From the NCBI RefSeq assembly GCF_964656455.1, contig NC_135716.1:109028389-109092388 (forward strand): a stretch of 64,000 bases of DNA, in the 5' to 3' direction. Numbering within the stretch: the stretch's first letter is position 1; each line of letters begins with the position of its first letter. The notes under the pieces are model-generated. The model was not told the origin of the DNA and ran no database searches. It saw only the letters and a program-made list of their open reading frames with translations. Shown one piece after another: positions 32,926 to 44,699 of this stretch. The translations under genes were made by a program, and so were the position numbers. The DNA comes from Halichoerus grypus. Lineage: Eukaryota; Chordata; Mammalia; Carnivora; Phocidae.

Positions 32926-35900
32926 ATTTAAAAGCAGTCAAAGGAAAAAAAAATGAAAAAGGCTTAATCAAAAGTAAGAGGTAGGTGAATTAGAAGAAAA
33001 TAGTTCCATGAAATCCAATGCAAAAGTGACATTTTGAAAATGAGAACACGATCAATCATGTGCAATGTTACAAAATAAGAGATCTAAACAATAGTCATCG
33101 GCTTTCGCAACTCTAAGGTCAGTGGTGACAGTGGCCAGCCAGCTTCAGGAGAGTAGATGTTGTAGCTTGAGGACTGAAGGGGGCGGATCAAGAGGCATGG
33201 GGTAGAGAGACCTTAGTTTTTATAACACAAGTCAAGACGGAAGATGAGGATGGATGGGAGTTAGAACAAAGAACAAAGAAATTCTGGGAGTTTATACCTC
33301 ACAGCTTCTATTTTATCCATGAATTTGTGTCAACAATTGATGGAAACAGGAAGGGGTTGAGGTAGAGGTTTGGAGAAGACAGTCAGGGTGACAGCAACCA
33401 ACCATGGAGGTTGAGAGAGGGAGCTTCCTCGGAAACGATGCTGCATATTTGCTCTAAGAGAACCTTTCTCTTTGGTCATTTGCCTTTGCCTTCAATCTCC
33501 AAGCCCTCTAAGCCATGTTTCCTGATTGGAATTCTACTGTTGATGGCTGAATTCTCAGCATTCTATATCTCAGACCTGAGATGAAAAGAAGATAGAGGAA
33601 GGAAATGAGTTACAACCACAGTCACTGGGAAGATGGTCAAGGGAGAGTCGTGTAACAGGTGATTGTTTTAAATTGGTCCTCTGATACTAAACCAGCTTCT
33701 AGTTTTAAGGAACACCACGTTGGCCACATTTCCACTGGTCATATACACCTTGTGGGCTTTATTGACTTCTCCAGTTACTCTTGCGCCTGTATCACTGTCT
33801 AGACCCACCTCAGGCCAGCACTGGCCTCAGACTGCTGCTGAACCAGCCAACACCCTCTTCAAGGTCTCCCATGCACTATAGATCTCTGGGCTCTGATCTC
33901 TCAGCTGCTTATCTTGCTCCATTGCTCTGAGCAAGAAACTATATAGTGTTTCCTGTATTCACTTTAAAAAGCTCTTTCTTTGGTTCAATCATAATCCTAT
34001 GTCCATACATAATGAAAGGCTATGCTACTGGTAGCCAGAGAAAGTGCTCACAATTTTTAAATCCCCTGGCATCTCTTCCTCCCACCCCTACCCACCTCCA
34101 TATATACTTACATACATACCTGCATGCATATACATGTGCGCGTGCCCGTGTCAGTCACATCATTTCTCCCAGACCTGCTGATGCGCTCGTGCCATTTCTA
34201 TCATACTGAACAATCTGGTTACCAACCCTATGTATTCATGAGCAGTTAACCAGCCAGGAATTAGAGTAGAATTAACTGGCACAATTGAAGATTAAATATA
34301 TATGGTCTTAAGCTAGTTACTCTTGTGCTCTAAACACCTGAATTCTTGGCCACAGTGTCTGAGCACATTAGTCACACACATTCAGCCCCATTAAAGCCAA
34401 ATTCCCTTGTGGCCTTTAAGTGGTGTCTGAAATGGTTATAAAACCTTGTCCTTAGAGAAATATTTTTATATCCAGTGTCATGGTGGGAACCTCTTAGAAC
34501 ACATTTGCATACATTGGACACCATTGGCCAGCCATCCATTCTGGGACATGGTTCTTGTTCTCAGCAACACTGCACACTGTCTGAGCCATCCATCCTTTAT
34601 TTGTGGCAGAAACTAAAAACCTCTGTAGGATAACAACTGGCCAGAAAATGAGTTTGGAGCATAGTAATTTACACATATATCACCAGGGCAGGCCACGAAC
34701 ATAATCTACGGGAACCTTCAGGCCTTCAGCCTTTAATAAGACAAGCAGCAAGTCACGTTGTATGTGAGAAATATTCAGTCTTAAAACGTTGATAGGAGAC
34801 TCTGTTCTTTATAGGGAGCACCTCACAAAAACACTCTGTGCAGACATGAACAGTTTTCCAGCAAGCAGAGCCTATATCTGCAAGTTTTCTCCTAGCTGTG
34901 TAGCGATAAAACTTGCTCCTGTCACAGCAACCACAACTGTTGCTAATTAGTTCTGGCTTGTAGCTTCCAGACACAAGTATCCAAACACACAATCAGCCCA
35001 GTTGCCCCATCTGGTCTGCAAAACACAATGCTTTGTCCTTCTATGATGATAAGAGGAGGCAATTGCGTGTGCACGCACACACACACACTCACCACTTACT
35101 TGGAGGGAAGGATACACATTTTTTCACATCAGTAAAATCTACTGAAGACTTTTCTTTACTTTTATGGCAACCAAACCCTAAGAAAATAGTAGATAAAGCA
35201 CAAATTCCAAAAGAATAGAGAAAAGCTGCTAGTCTCATTATGAACACCAATGCATTACTATGTTTTGACCATTTCAATGAGTCTATGATGTCATATGGAG
35301 GAGTCATTTGAACAAATTTAAAGAAAGAGTGACTATCTTCCCTCAGTAGGTATTCCTTAACCACACTCATGTCCAAGACCACATCCCACCAAGGCCAAAC
35401 CCTACCTCTGTGCTCTCTGTATGCCCCATTTTACCTTCTCACACTCACCACCTTATACAGAGCTATCACTGGGAGCTGGTACATTGGTGTGATTCCCCAG
35501 GTCCTGCAGTTTGAAGGAGTTCACAGCCACAGCGAAAAGGTACAGATGAAGAACTGGTGTCTGGCAGCTAAGGTCTCAGCATGACAAAAGAACCTAACTC
35601 CCCCATCTTCCATTCTGAAGAAAACCTATTCCGGGCCCCTCTGGGATTCACCAAGTGCTTTCCTTGATCCTCTTACACCTGTTGATCAAGAATGACTTTT
35701 GTGCTCATTTTAACCAAATTTCATTTGCATAAAAAGCATGAGGGAGACAGAAATACATTTTGCTTTGTCCCAGGCTCCACAGCTCCTAAACATGAACATG
35801 ATTCTCTTCACTATCTCCTTCCAACCTCCACTCTGTGGGGCTGACAGATGGGCTCTCCCAAATGTGCTTCCAATACTGTAAGCTCCCACACTCATCTACC

Positions 35901-36354
35901 TTAAGTCCAAAATCTAAAAATCAAAAAGAAAATAATCCAAAAGGTGCCAGCTTTAACACATAAATTAATAAATTCTCTTTCTCCTTATCAAACATATTTT
36001 AACCATTTAATTATATGCCTGTTCTTAGATTACATCGATATGCCTGTTCTTAGATTACATCGAAAGCACAGTTCCTGTTGTGTAGACATGTAATAAGTGT
36101 TAAGTGAAAAAAATGCATAAAGTAAATGAATAGCTGGCTATCCTAGCGATAGTACACCTGTCAGGGTTAACAGCTTCCACTCCTGGTCAACACATTTCTC
36201 TTTGTACTTCACATCTTGTTCTCCTCAAACCTTCTCTAGTAACATTTAACAACTGAAATTGAAATTTTCAAAATTCTTAAAATATCCTTTCTCACTTATC
36301 TATCTCTTGATCAACACGGTTTAGTCATGCTGATTTTCTATCAACTCCCTGAAC
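32926..36354. other. unassigned sequence, 3.4 kb
   Basis: No repeat family is recognised except short simple tracts: CA/TG-rich words at 34080-34152 and 35063-35092, and the 25-bp tandem duplication at 36014-36063. Open frames of 60-97 codons occur on both strands and carry no domain. Confidence 0.4.
36014..36063. repeat. 25-bp perfect tandem duplication
   Basis: Two identical head-to-tail units (36014-36038 and 36039-36063), each beginning TATGCCTGTTCTTAG and ending ACATCGA. Identity is complete, so it is recent and may vary in copy number. Confidence 0.97.
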
Positions 36355-36620
36355 ACAAGTTTGTATACATTCCCCTCTATACCTGAAATACAATTTCTCC
36401 ACTCCAAAGTCATTTCTTCTGTGCAATCGCTATTCACCCTTAGGGCCTCAGCTTACAAGTCCTTTCTTTAGAGACTTCCCAGACTAGGTTAAGAAACCCT
36501 CCTGCCAGAATGTATCCATAGTATATATCATAATTGTACTTAATAGTTATATTTATTATTGGTTTCTCCAATTAGACTGTAAGCTCTTTGAGGAACTTCC
36601 AATGACATGGATGTTTGTGC
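36355..36620 (+). mobile_element. LINE-2 3' part, plus orientation
   Basis: 'CTTTAGAGACTTCCCAGACT', 'ATATATCATAATTGTACTTA' and 'TTAGACTGTAAGCTCTTTGA' follow the L2 3' order. Confidence 0.75.
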
Positions 36621-36689
36621 TGACATGGACAATCCCCATCTACTATAAATTACAGAATTGCTGGATTAAATTTTAAATATCTATTCCAA

Positions 36690-36732
36690 CTTAAAAAAAA
36701 AGAAAGAAAGAAAAGAAGAGAAAAGGAAACAA
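36690..36732. repeat. A-rich (GAAA)n tract
   Basis: An A9 run passes into GAAA and GAAAA words. Low complexity, possibly the tail of an unrecognised retroposon. Confidence 0.75.
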
Positions 36733-37929
36733 CAGAAATTCATGTTCATAAGAAAAAATGAGATGTTTTAGAGAGAAAAAAAGTTGGAGCACTAAGCAAG
36801 AGTTAACCCCTCCATGTAGAAGTAAAATTATGACAACAAAAGCACGAAGTCTGGGAGGGAAGAAATGGAAGTCTACTGTTGTAAGGTTCTTATGTTATTA
36901 CATGATTAGTACAATATCACTTAAGATAGACTATGATAAGTTAAAGATATACACTATAAATACTAAATCAACTGCTTAAAAAATAAACAAAAATTGCAAC
37001 TTTAAGTATTCTTTTTTTATGCCAATAAAATTAACAGCTTAGATAAAATGGACAGATTTCTTAAGAGATGCAGACTACCAAAGTTTATTCAAGAAAAAAA
37101 AAGAAAACCTGAACAGCCCTATGTCTGTTGAAGAAATTTAATTTGTAGTTAAAAACCTTCCCACAATGAAAACTCCAGGCCCAGAAGGCTTCTTTGTTAA
37201 GTTATAGCAAGCACTTAAGGAGAAAAACATACCAATTCTATACATCCTCATCCAGAAAATTGAAAAGAATACTTCCTATCTCATTTTATCGGCATTATCC
37301 TGATAACTAAACCAGACAAAGATGCTATGAGAAGGAAAAAACAAACAAACAACAACAACAAAAAGCAAAGCTACTCATCTACTCATGAGTATAGATGCAA
37401 TTCTTAACAAAATTTTATAAAAGCCAGCCTAACAATATATTTAAAGGACAATATGTTGTGACCAATGGGATTTATCCCAGGCATGCAAGGGTGGTTTAAC
37501 ACAGGAAAATCAATCAATATACTTCACCATATCAACAGACTAAAGAAAAAAACCATATGGTCATCTAAATAGATGCAGAAAATACATTTGACAAAATCCA
37601 ACAGTCATTTCTGATTTGTTTTTAATTCCCAATAAATTAGGAAGAGAAGGGACTTCCTCAACCTAATAAAGAGCATCTATGAAAAAGTAATGCACCTCAT
37701 ACTTAATAGTGAAACACCGAACGCTTTCCTCCTAAGATCAGGAGCAAAGCAGGGATGGCCTTCTCACCACTTCTGTTCAACATAGTACTGAAGGTTATAA
37801 GAAGTTCAATAAGGCAAGGGAAAAGAAAAGACATTGAGATTGGAAAGGAAAGAGTAATATTGTCTCTACTCTTAGAGAACATGATTGTCTATGTAGAAAA
37901 TCCAAAGGACTATTTAAAAAGCTATTAAA

Positions 37930-38137
37930 GGGGGGCCTGGGTGGCTCAGTCGTTAGGCGTCTGCCTCTGGCTCAGGTCATGATCCCGGGCTCCTGGGATC
38001 GAGCCCCACATCGGGCTCCCTGCTCCTCGGGAAGTCTGCTTCTCCCTCTCCCCCTCCCCCTGCTTGTGTTCCCTCTCTCGCTGTGTCTCTCTCTGTCAAA
38101 TAAATAAATAAAATCTTTAAAAATAAATAAATAAAAT
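37930..38137 (+). mobile_element. Can-SINE, young subfamily
   Basis: Head 'GCCTGGGTGGCTCAGTCGTT', then 'GCTCCTGGGATCGAGCCCC', 'TTGTGTTCCCTCTCTCGCTG' and a (AAAT)-rich tail. Flanked by a 14-base duplication with one mismatch (37916-37929 and 38138-38151). It landed beside the older SINE at 38155, splitting that element's left flank. Confidence 0.96.
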
Positions 38138-38154
38138 AAAAAGGTATTAAAACT

Positions 38155-38379
38155 GGGGTGCCTAGGTGGCTCAGTCAGTTGGGCATCCAACTCTTGGTTT
38201 CAGCTCAGGTTGTAATCTCATGGGTTGTGGATTCGAGCCCAATGTTGGGCTCCACACTCAACGGGGAGTCTGCTTGGGGATTCTCTCCCTCTGCCCCTCC
38301 CCCCACTTGCGGGCATGCTCTCTCTCTCTCTCTCAAATAAGTAAATAAATCTTTAAAAACATAAAAAATAAATAAAAAT
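38155..38379 (+). mobile_element. Can-SINE, older subfamily
   Basis: Head 'GGGGTGCCTAGGTGGCTCAG' and the older-type block 'GGGCATCCAACTCTTGGTTT', then 'CATGCTCTCTCTCTCTC' and an 'AAATAAGTAAATAAATC' tail. A short duplication around ATTAAAA flanks it (about 38147-38153 and 38382-38388). Confidence 0.94.
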
Positions 38380-38518
38380 CCATTAAAAGAATTTTATAAG
38401 GTTGTAGGATATAAGATCAATCTAAAAAATCAATTGTATTTCTATATACTAATGATAACTATCAGAAATTAATATTTTTAAAGTAATATAATTTTAATGT
38501 TAAAAAAAATGAAATAGG

Positions 38519-38706
38519 GGGGCACCTGGGTGGCTCAGTCGTTAAGCGTCTGCCTTCGGCTCAGGTCATGATCCCAGGGTCCTGGGATCGAGCCCCGCAT
38601 CGGGCTCCCTGCTCGGCGGGAGGCCTGCTTCTCCCTCTCCCACTCCCCCTGCTTGTATTCCCTCTCTCACTGTGTCTCTCTCTGTCAAATAAATAAAATC
38701 TTAAAA
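38519..38706 (+). mobile_element. Can-SINE, young and near consensus
   Basis: All parts are intact: head 'CACCTGGGTGGCTCAGTCGT', 'GTCCTGGGATCGAGCCCCG', 'TATTCCCTCTCTCACTGTG' and 'CAAATAAATAAAATC' tail. A perfect 17-base target-site duplication flanks it (38502-38518 and 38707-38723). It is one of the youngest insertions here and a good candidate for presence/absence differences between related species. Confidence 0.98.
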
Positions 38707-39015
38707 AAAAAAAATGAAATAGGAATTAACCTGAAAAAAAGATACGTAAATCCTGTACACTGAAAACATTAGAACACTGCTTAGAGTAAAGAAGATCTAA
38801 ATAAATGGAGAGATATGTCATGTTCATGAGTCCTATAATTGAATATTATTAAAATATCCATTTTCCCCAAAATTGATCTAAAGATTCAGTACAAACTCAA
38901 TAAACTCCAGCAAGATTTTTTTTGTAGAAACTGAAAAGCTAATTCTAAAATTCAAATGGAAATGCAAAGGAAATATAATAACAGACAATTCTGGAAAATA
39001 AAGAATAAAATTAGA

Positions 39016-39199
39016 TGGGGCACCTGGGTGGCTCAGTCGGTTAAGCATCTGCCTTTGGCTCAGGTCACGATCTCAGGGTCCTGGGATCGAGTCCCTCATG
39101 GGTCTCCCTGCTCAGTAGGGAGTGTGCCTCTCCCTCACCCTCTTGTGAGTGTTCTCTCTCTCTCTCAAGTAAATAAATACATCTTTTTAAAAAAAAAAA
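39016..39199 (+). mobile_element. Can-SINE, full length
   Basis: Head 'GGCACCTGGGTGGCTCAGTC', 'GGTTAAGCATCTGCCTTTGG', a shortened CT stretch and an 'AAGTAAATAAATAC' tail with a long A run. A perfect 16-base duplication flanks it, AAAGAATAAAATTAGA (39000-39015 and 39200-39215). Confidence 0.97.
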
Positions 39200-39344
39200 A
39201 AAGAATAAAATTAGAGGACTTACACGAAGTGACTTCAAAATTTATTATAAAAGGAGACAGTCTGTCACTGGCACCAAGATAACAAATAAATCAATTGGAC
39301 AGAATTGAGAGTCCAGAAATAAACCCACATGTATATGGCCATTT

Positions 39345-39845
39345 GATTTTTTTTAAAGTTTTATTTTGAAATTGTTATGGATTCCCAGAAAGTTGAAGAA
39401 AATGTACAGGGAGGTCCTGTGAGCCTTTCAAACCTCCTACAATGGTAACAACTTGCATACTAGAGTGCAATATCACAAACAGGAAATTGACATTGATACA
39501 ATCCACAGAACTCATTTAAATATCCTTAGTTTTACAGTCTCACTTGTGTGAGTATATATAGTTCTATGCAATTTGATTCCATGCATATCTTCATGGAATC
39601 ACACCACAATCAAGTGACAGCTCTGTTCCATCACCAAGGCTCCCTCTTGCCACCCCTTTATAGCCACACTCACTCTCTCCACCTTTTACTTTCTAACCTC
39701 TGGGAACCACTAATGATTTCTCCATTTCTATAATTCTTCTATTTCAAAAATATTATATAAATGTAATCATACAATATACAATATTTTGAGCTTTTTTCAC
39801 TAAGCATAAAATTCCCTTAAGATCCATCCAAGGTGTTCCATATAG
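39345..39845 (-). mobile_element. antisense LINE-1 fragment inside the long L1
   Basis: 'CCAGAAAGTTGAAGAAAATG', 'TAGCCACACTCACTCTCTCC', 'TTATATAAATGTAATCATAC' and 'TTCACTAAGCATAAAATTCC' are L1 3'-region sequence read in reverse. On both sides the plus-strand L1 ORF2 continues ('CCAGAAATAAACCCACATGT' before, 'TTATTTTTGACAAAGGAAC' after), so this is an insertion into it. Confidence 0.78.
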
Positions 39846-40761
39846 GATCAATTTATTTTTGACAAAGGAACAAAAGCAATCAATTAGAAACATGTGTCTT
39901 TTTAATAAATGTTACTGGAATTAATTGAATATCTTCATGCAAGAAAATAATTTCAAACTATACCTTATGTAATTTCAAAAGTTAATTCAAAATGAATCAT
40001 AGATCTAAATGTAAAACAAAGACCATAAAATTTCTAGAAGATAACAAATATTTGTGATCTTGAGTTAGGAAAAGATTTCATTGATAGGACATAAAAAGAA
40101 TGATCCATAAAGGAATATACTGATAAACTGATTTCATCAAAATTAAGAACATTGGCTTTTCCTGTTAAAGGAATGAAAGCACAAGACAAAGATAGGGAGA
40201 AAATATTTGCAAAGATATATGTGTTAAAGTACTTGTATCCAGAATACAAAAAGAACCCTTTAAAGAAATAATAAGAAAACGAACAACCCAATTTTAAAAA
40301 TGGATAAAAAGTTTGAACAGACATCTTACCAAAGAAATAACAATGGCAAATAAGCACATGAAAAAAATATTTATCATCATTAGTCATTAAGGAAATGCAA
40401 ATTAAAACCCAGTGAGGTACAGCTATATCTATTAGAATGTCCAAAATTAAAATGACTGACCATACCAAGTGGTGGTGAGAATTTGGAAGGACTAGAACTC
40501 TCATATACTACTGGTTGGTAAGAAAAGTGGTACTACCACTTTGGAAAACAACTAAGCAGTTTCTTAAAATATTAAACACATCTACCAGATGACTCAGAGA
40601 TTCCGCTCATGGGTATTGACCCAAGGGAAATGCAATCATATTTCCATACAAAAACTAGTACACAAATGACATAGCAGTTTTATTTGTAACAGCCAAAAAT
40701 TGGAAACAACATAGATGTTCATCAGCGGGTAGATTGATAAATAAGTTGTGGCATATACATA

Positions 40762-41192
40762 TGCTTTAGTTAGGATTCTCCAGAGAAACAGAACCAATAG
40801 AATATAAGAAGAGATTTATTATGAGGAAATTGCTCTCACAGTTGTGGCCCACAGTCTGCAAAATCAGTCCAAAGCCTGAAAGCCAAAGGAGCCAATGATG
40901 TAAACCCCAGTTTGAAGGCAGGAGAAGATGAGATGAGGTGTCCCAGCTCAGACAATAAGGCTATAAAGAAAAGCGGCAAATACCTCCTTCCTTCACATGT
41001 TTGTTCTATTCACGCCCTCAAAAGATTGGATGATCACCATCCACATTGGGGAGGGCATCCTACTTTACTGAGCCCATCAGTTCAAATGCTAATCTCCTCT
41101 GGAATACACTTAAGGACACACCCAGAAATAATGTTCCGCCAGATTTCTGGGCATCCTCTGATCCAAGTTAATACATAAAATTACCTATCACA
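40762..41192 (-). mobile_element. MLT2-like LTR (ERVL group), minus orientation
   Basis: Starts 'TGCTTTAGTTAGGATTCTCC', then 'AGAGAAACAGAACCAATAGA', 'GGAGAAGATGAGATGAGGTG', 'CACATTGGGGAGGGCATCC' and 'GGACACACCCAGAAATAATG', and ends 'AAAATTACCTATCACA'. This is the reverse complement of an MLT2-type LTR. It splits the L1 phrase around 'GGCATATACATA ... GCAGTGGAATACTACTC'. Solo LTR; no retroviral coding sequence. Confidence 0.88.
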
Positions 41193-41356
41193 CCATGCAG
41201 TGGAATACTACTCAGACACAAAAATTAACAAGCTATTGACACACTCAAAAACATGGATGGATCTCAAAATTATTTTGCTGAATGAAAGAAGCCAGACAAA
41301 AAGAGTATGTATTGGATAACTGTATTTATATAAAACTGTAGGAAGAAAATGCAAAG

Positions 41357-41553
41357 CAGGGGTGCCTGGGTGGCTCAGTCAGTAAGCGTCTGCCTTCGGC
41401 TAGGGTCATGATCTCAGGGTCCTGGGATCGAGCCCTGCATCAGGTTCCCTGCTCAGTGGGAAGCCTGCTTCTCTCTCTCCCACTCCCCGGCTTGTGTTCC
41501 CTCTCTCACTGTCTCTCTGTCAAATAAATAAATAAAATCTTAAAAAAATAAAA
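41357..41553 (+). mobile_element. Can-SINE, young subfamily
   Basis: Head 'GGTGCCTGGGTGGCTCAGTC', 'AGTAAGCGTCTGCCTTCGGC', 'GTGTTCCCTCTCTCACTGTC' and 'CAAATAAATAAATAAAATC' tail. A perfect 14-base duplication, AAGAAAATGCAAAG, flanks it (41343-41356 and 41554-41567). Confidence 0.97.
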
Positions 41554-42023
41554 AAGAAAATGCAAAGTATTCTATAGTGACAGAAAGCAGTGCAGTAGTT
41601 GTCTAGGGTTGGTGGAGGGGCGGTGGAGGGAGATAAGTAAGTTATGAGGATGTAATACGCAGCATGGAGACTACAGTTAACAATACTGTACTGTATATTT
41701 GAAAGTTGCTAAGAAAGTACATTTTAAACAATCTCACCACACCTACAAAAAAACCTGTACCTATGTGAGCAATAGATGTGTTCACTAATTTAATTGTGGT
41801 AATTGTTTCCCAATATATATGTATATCAAAGCACCACTTTGGACACCTTAAACTTACACAATGTTATATGTCAATCATATCTCAATAAAGCTGGGAAATA
41901 AGTATTGAGAGAAAATAACCAACAATTTAGAAAAGTTACATGCAGCTAAATTATCATTAAATATTAAGATCAAAGAAAGCATTTCAGACCAACTTTTAAA
42001 ACTTTTAAGAAAAAGTTTTTTGG

Positions 42024-42221
42024 GGGGCACCTGGGTGGCCTAGTCAGTTAAGCATCCACCTTCAGCTCAGGTCATGATCCCAGGGTCCTGGGTTTGAGTC
42101 CTGTCTGTATTGGGCTCCCTGCTCAGCAGGGAGTCTGCTTCTCCCTCTCCCTCTGCCTCTCCTTACCGCTTGTGCTCTCTCTCTCTCTCTCAAATAAATA
42201 AATAAAATCCTTAAGAAAAAA
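42024..42221 (+). mobile_element. Can-SINE, full length
   Basis: Head 'GGCACCTGGGTGGCCTAGTC', 'GTTAAGCATCCACCTTCAGC', 'CTTGTGCTCTCTCTCTC' and 'CAAATAAATAAATAAAATC' tail. A duplication starting AAGAAAAAGTTTTTT flanks it (42007-42023 and 42222-42239, one T longer on the right). Confidence 0.96.
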
Positions 42222-42239
42222 AAGAAAAAGTTTTTTTGG

Positions 42240-42879
42240 TGAAAGAACAAGAGGGTGTCTTTCCATAAGAAGGAAGTCAAACCCCGGGGAAAATGAATGT
42301 GTTGCAAGAAACAAGGGTGAGCCAAGAAATGGGCAAATGTTTCAGTAATTCTAAACAAGCACAGACTGAAACAAAATAAAAAAGGCAAAACAATGACTAA
42401 TATTGGACGGTTAAAAACATGACAGAATGAAAATACTAGGTAACAATTACATGGGCACAAGGAGGGCAAAGTCCATCAGTAAATTTTTTTTTAAATTCCA
42501 TACGCTATTCAGGAGGCTCACAAGATGTTGATTAATTTTGGACTTTTAAGTTAAGTATTCATGTCAAAATTTAAAAATAACTACCAAAAGGATACGCAGG
42601 CAGAAGGACAGTCTGTTTGGCACAGAGCCAACACCGAGAAAGTGCTTGTGAAATGGTTAAATAAGTAACTTGCTTGTTTTCTGTATATTCTATATTTCAC
42701 ATAGCATACCAGCACATTTTTAATGTGATGTTATATCTATTACTGAGCTTCATTAACTGTAAAGATTCTCCCCAGAAATAGAACCACTGGAACATACAAT
42801 CGGATTCCATAGTCTTGGGACAGAATCCCTAGAGTCAATGAGGAGAATAGGATAGTGTATGTAAATTTGTCCTCCTGAG
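42240..42879. other. unassigned sequence
   Basis: No repeat or gene is recognised. The minus-strand frame of 135 codons (42062-42469) runs through the Can-SINE and is an artefact. Confidence 0.45.
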
Positions 42880-43085
42880 TAGAAATCCCAGCTCTGTCAT
42901 TGATCAGCTGAATGATCTTGAGCCAGATATTTAATCTCTGATTGTCTCAGTCTCTTTACCTTTAATGCTACTGTGCTTTACATGGGTGAGATCAACTACT
43001 AATCTTATTCATAAATAAATGAAATGCTTAATAAGGTGTCTGGCACATAGTAAGCATTCAGTAAATGGTGGTTTCTATTATTCCT
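42880..43085 (+). mobile_element. MIR SINE, plus orientation
   Basis: 'AGAAATCCCAGCTCTGTCAT', 'TGATCTTGAGCCAGATATTT', 'TGTCTGGCACATAGTAAGCA' and 'TTCAGTAAATGGTGGTTTCT' follow the MIR order. Confidence 0.9.
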
Positions 43086-44320
43086 GCATCTCTGTCTTTC
43101 CTAGAACATGCGGATAACTTACGAAGACAAGGCCTTGATCAGCTGGTCAGAGTGAAGTGTTAAATTGCTCAGGACCGATCCCCTTCATTCTGGCCTCCTA
43201 GGAAAGAAGCTAGTTCCTGCAGTTCCACGGAGGCTATTCATGGCCTAGTCCTGGCGTGCCCCAAGTTTGGACTCCACACACAATATGCCAAGGGAGAGAC
43301 GAGCATCCGAGAAAGGGATGTGGTGAATCCTCCTAGCTTGCCCTGATACACATTTCCAACTGCAGGGCCTGGAACTCCGTTTCCTGATCCCACAGGGGAG
43401 GGCCCGGTTCTCCCCCTACCACTCATACTGAGCTGGCAAGATAGGGCTGGAGCCAAGGTTCCGCCACGTCCAATCACTGTTACAACCACACCACTGATTC
43501 ATCATAGGATGGCCCAGCGCTTCTGGTACATCTCACGCAGTCTCTCCTGGCCCTGCCAGACCATGCGCTGCCCTGGAATTCGATGGTCAGTGGCAGACCT
43601 GCACACCACTGCAGCTCTAGCTCAGAAAGTTTCCCCAGCGAATGCTACTCCGACAGCGTCTGTGTGAGTACTGCTTGGCGGTTTGCCCTTGTGTATATGA
43701 CAATCGGCTAACTAGCAATAAGATGCAGCGACAGATAGCCCATTATATGGATCCTGCTCTCCTGGCTCTAACTTACCTTCCCTGACTCACAGCAGGCATC
43801 TACAGCCCTTGAGATCCCCTCAGGGATCAGCACTGATACCATCTTTGTTCTGCCTTATCTTTAGTGTGCAGTCCTTGATCGCTCTTCCTCCATCTGTTCT
43901 GCCTCTGCCTAGTCTGTCTTACAGCCATTGCTTTTCTCCCCCGGCCAATTTCACTGGTCACTTTACACTACAAAGAAGGTCTCATTTAGTATTAGAAACT
44001 GAGATCCTCTTCTCTCGTTGGGGAGGTTGGGAAGAGATGATCAGGGTAGGTAAAGAGACTGAGGTCCCTAGAAGGACTCCCTGACACTGTTGACCTTGGA
44101 TTGTTGACTGTGTGATCACTACACAGCTGTATGAGGAAACCACCATGGGAAGCAGGAAAAGATCCATCAACTTCAACCTGCCAGTCTCTGAGTCCCCACT
44201 ATAGCTAGATGGTGACCCAATTATAATGAGTGAGCAATAACTATAAAGTGGTAGTTGAAAAATATGAATGGGAAATTTCTAGAATTGTAAGATTCATGTT
44301 TGCTACAACCTGGATAATCT
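43086..44320. other. unassigned sequence, GC-richer than surroundings
   Basis: 43.2-43.7 kb has higher GC and scattered CpGs, with no family recognised. It may hold an old LTR that I cannot name. Open frames 43238-43489 (minus) and 43809-44084 (plus) show no domain. Confidence 0.4.
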
Positions 44321-44537
44321 TTTTTTTTTTAATGAAGAGATTTTTTTTAAGATTTTATTTATTTATTTGACAGAGAGAGACACAGCGAGAGAGGGAACAC
44401 AAGCAGGGGGAGTGGGAGAGGAAGAAGCAGGCTCCCCGCTGAGCAGGGAGCCCGATGTGGGGCTTGATCTCAGAACCCTGGGATTGTGACCTGAGCCGAA
44501 GGCAGACGCCTAATGACTGAGCCACCCAGGTGCCCCA
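44321..44537 (-). mobile_element. Can-SINE, full length
   Basis: T-rich tail at left, 'TTATTTATTTGACAGAGAGA', CT-rich part and head ending 'ACTGAGCCACCCAGGTGCCC'. A 16-base duplication with one mismatch flanks it, ACAACCTGGATAATCT (44305-44320) against ACAACCTGGATGATCT (44538-44553). Confidence 0.97.
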
Positions 44538-44699
44538 ACAACCTGGATGATCTAAGTAACAGGCTAATCAACCTTTTTTTTTTTAAACACTGGATGGCAC
44601 AGATTTGTTTTTTTTTTAATTAAGAAGTCAAATGTATGCAGCAAATTGAGGCCTTTTCTAATGCAAATGTACAGAAACATCATAGAAAGGTGCTTTCTA

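Larger units (their letters stand above)
36990..41900 (+). mobile_element. long decayed LINE-1, plus orientation, host of nested insertions
   Basis: L1 ORF2 begins in the reverse-transcriptase domain ('ACTCCAGGCCCAGAAGGCTT' near 37170, 'CATGCAAGGGTGGTTTAAC' near 37480) and continues through C-terminal coding sequence to the 3' region ('GCAATTCC'-type phrases near 40600, 'CAATCATATCTCAATAAAGC' at about 41871-41890). The Asp-Asp catalytic box should fall near 37868-37886 and is replaced by an altered, shortened sequence, so it is inactive. The 5' UTR, ORF1 and the ORF2 endonuclease are missing. Five Can-SINEs, an antisense L1 piece and an MLT2-like LTR interrupt it. Confidence 0.92.

Noticed and set aside
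38519..38706. tRNA gene suggested by the tRNA-like head of the Can-SINEs
   Set aside because: The head is a degenerate tRNA-derived SINE promoter followed by a SINE body and tail, flanked by target-site duplications.
42062..42469. 135-codon minus-strand frame
   Set aside because: About half of it is reverse-read Can-SINE; it is an artefact.
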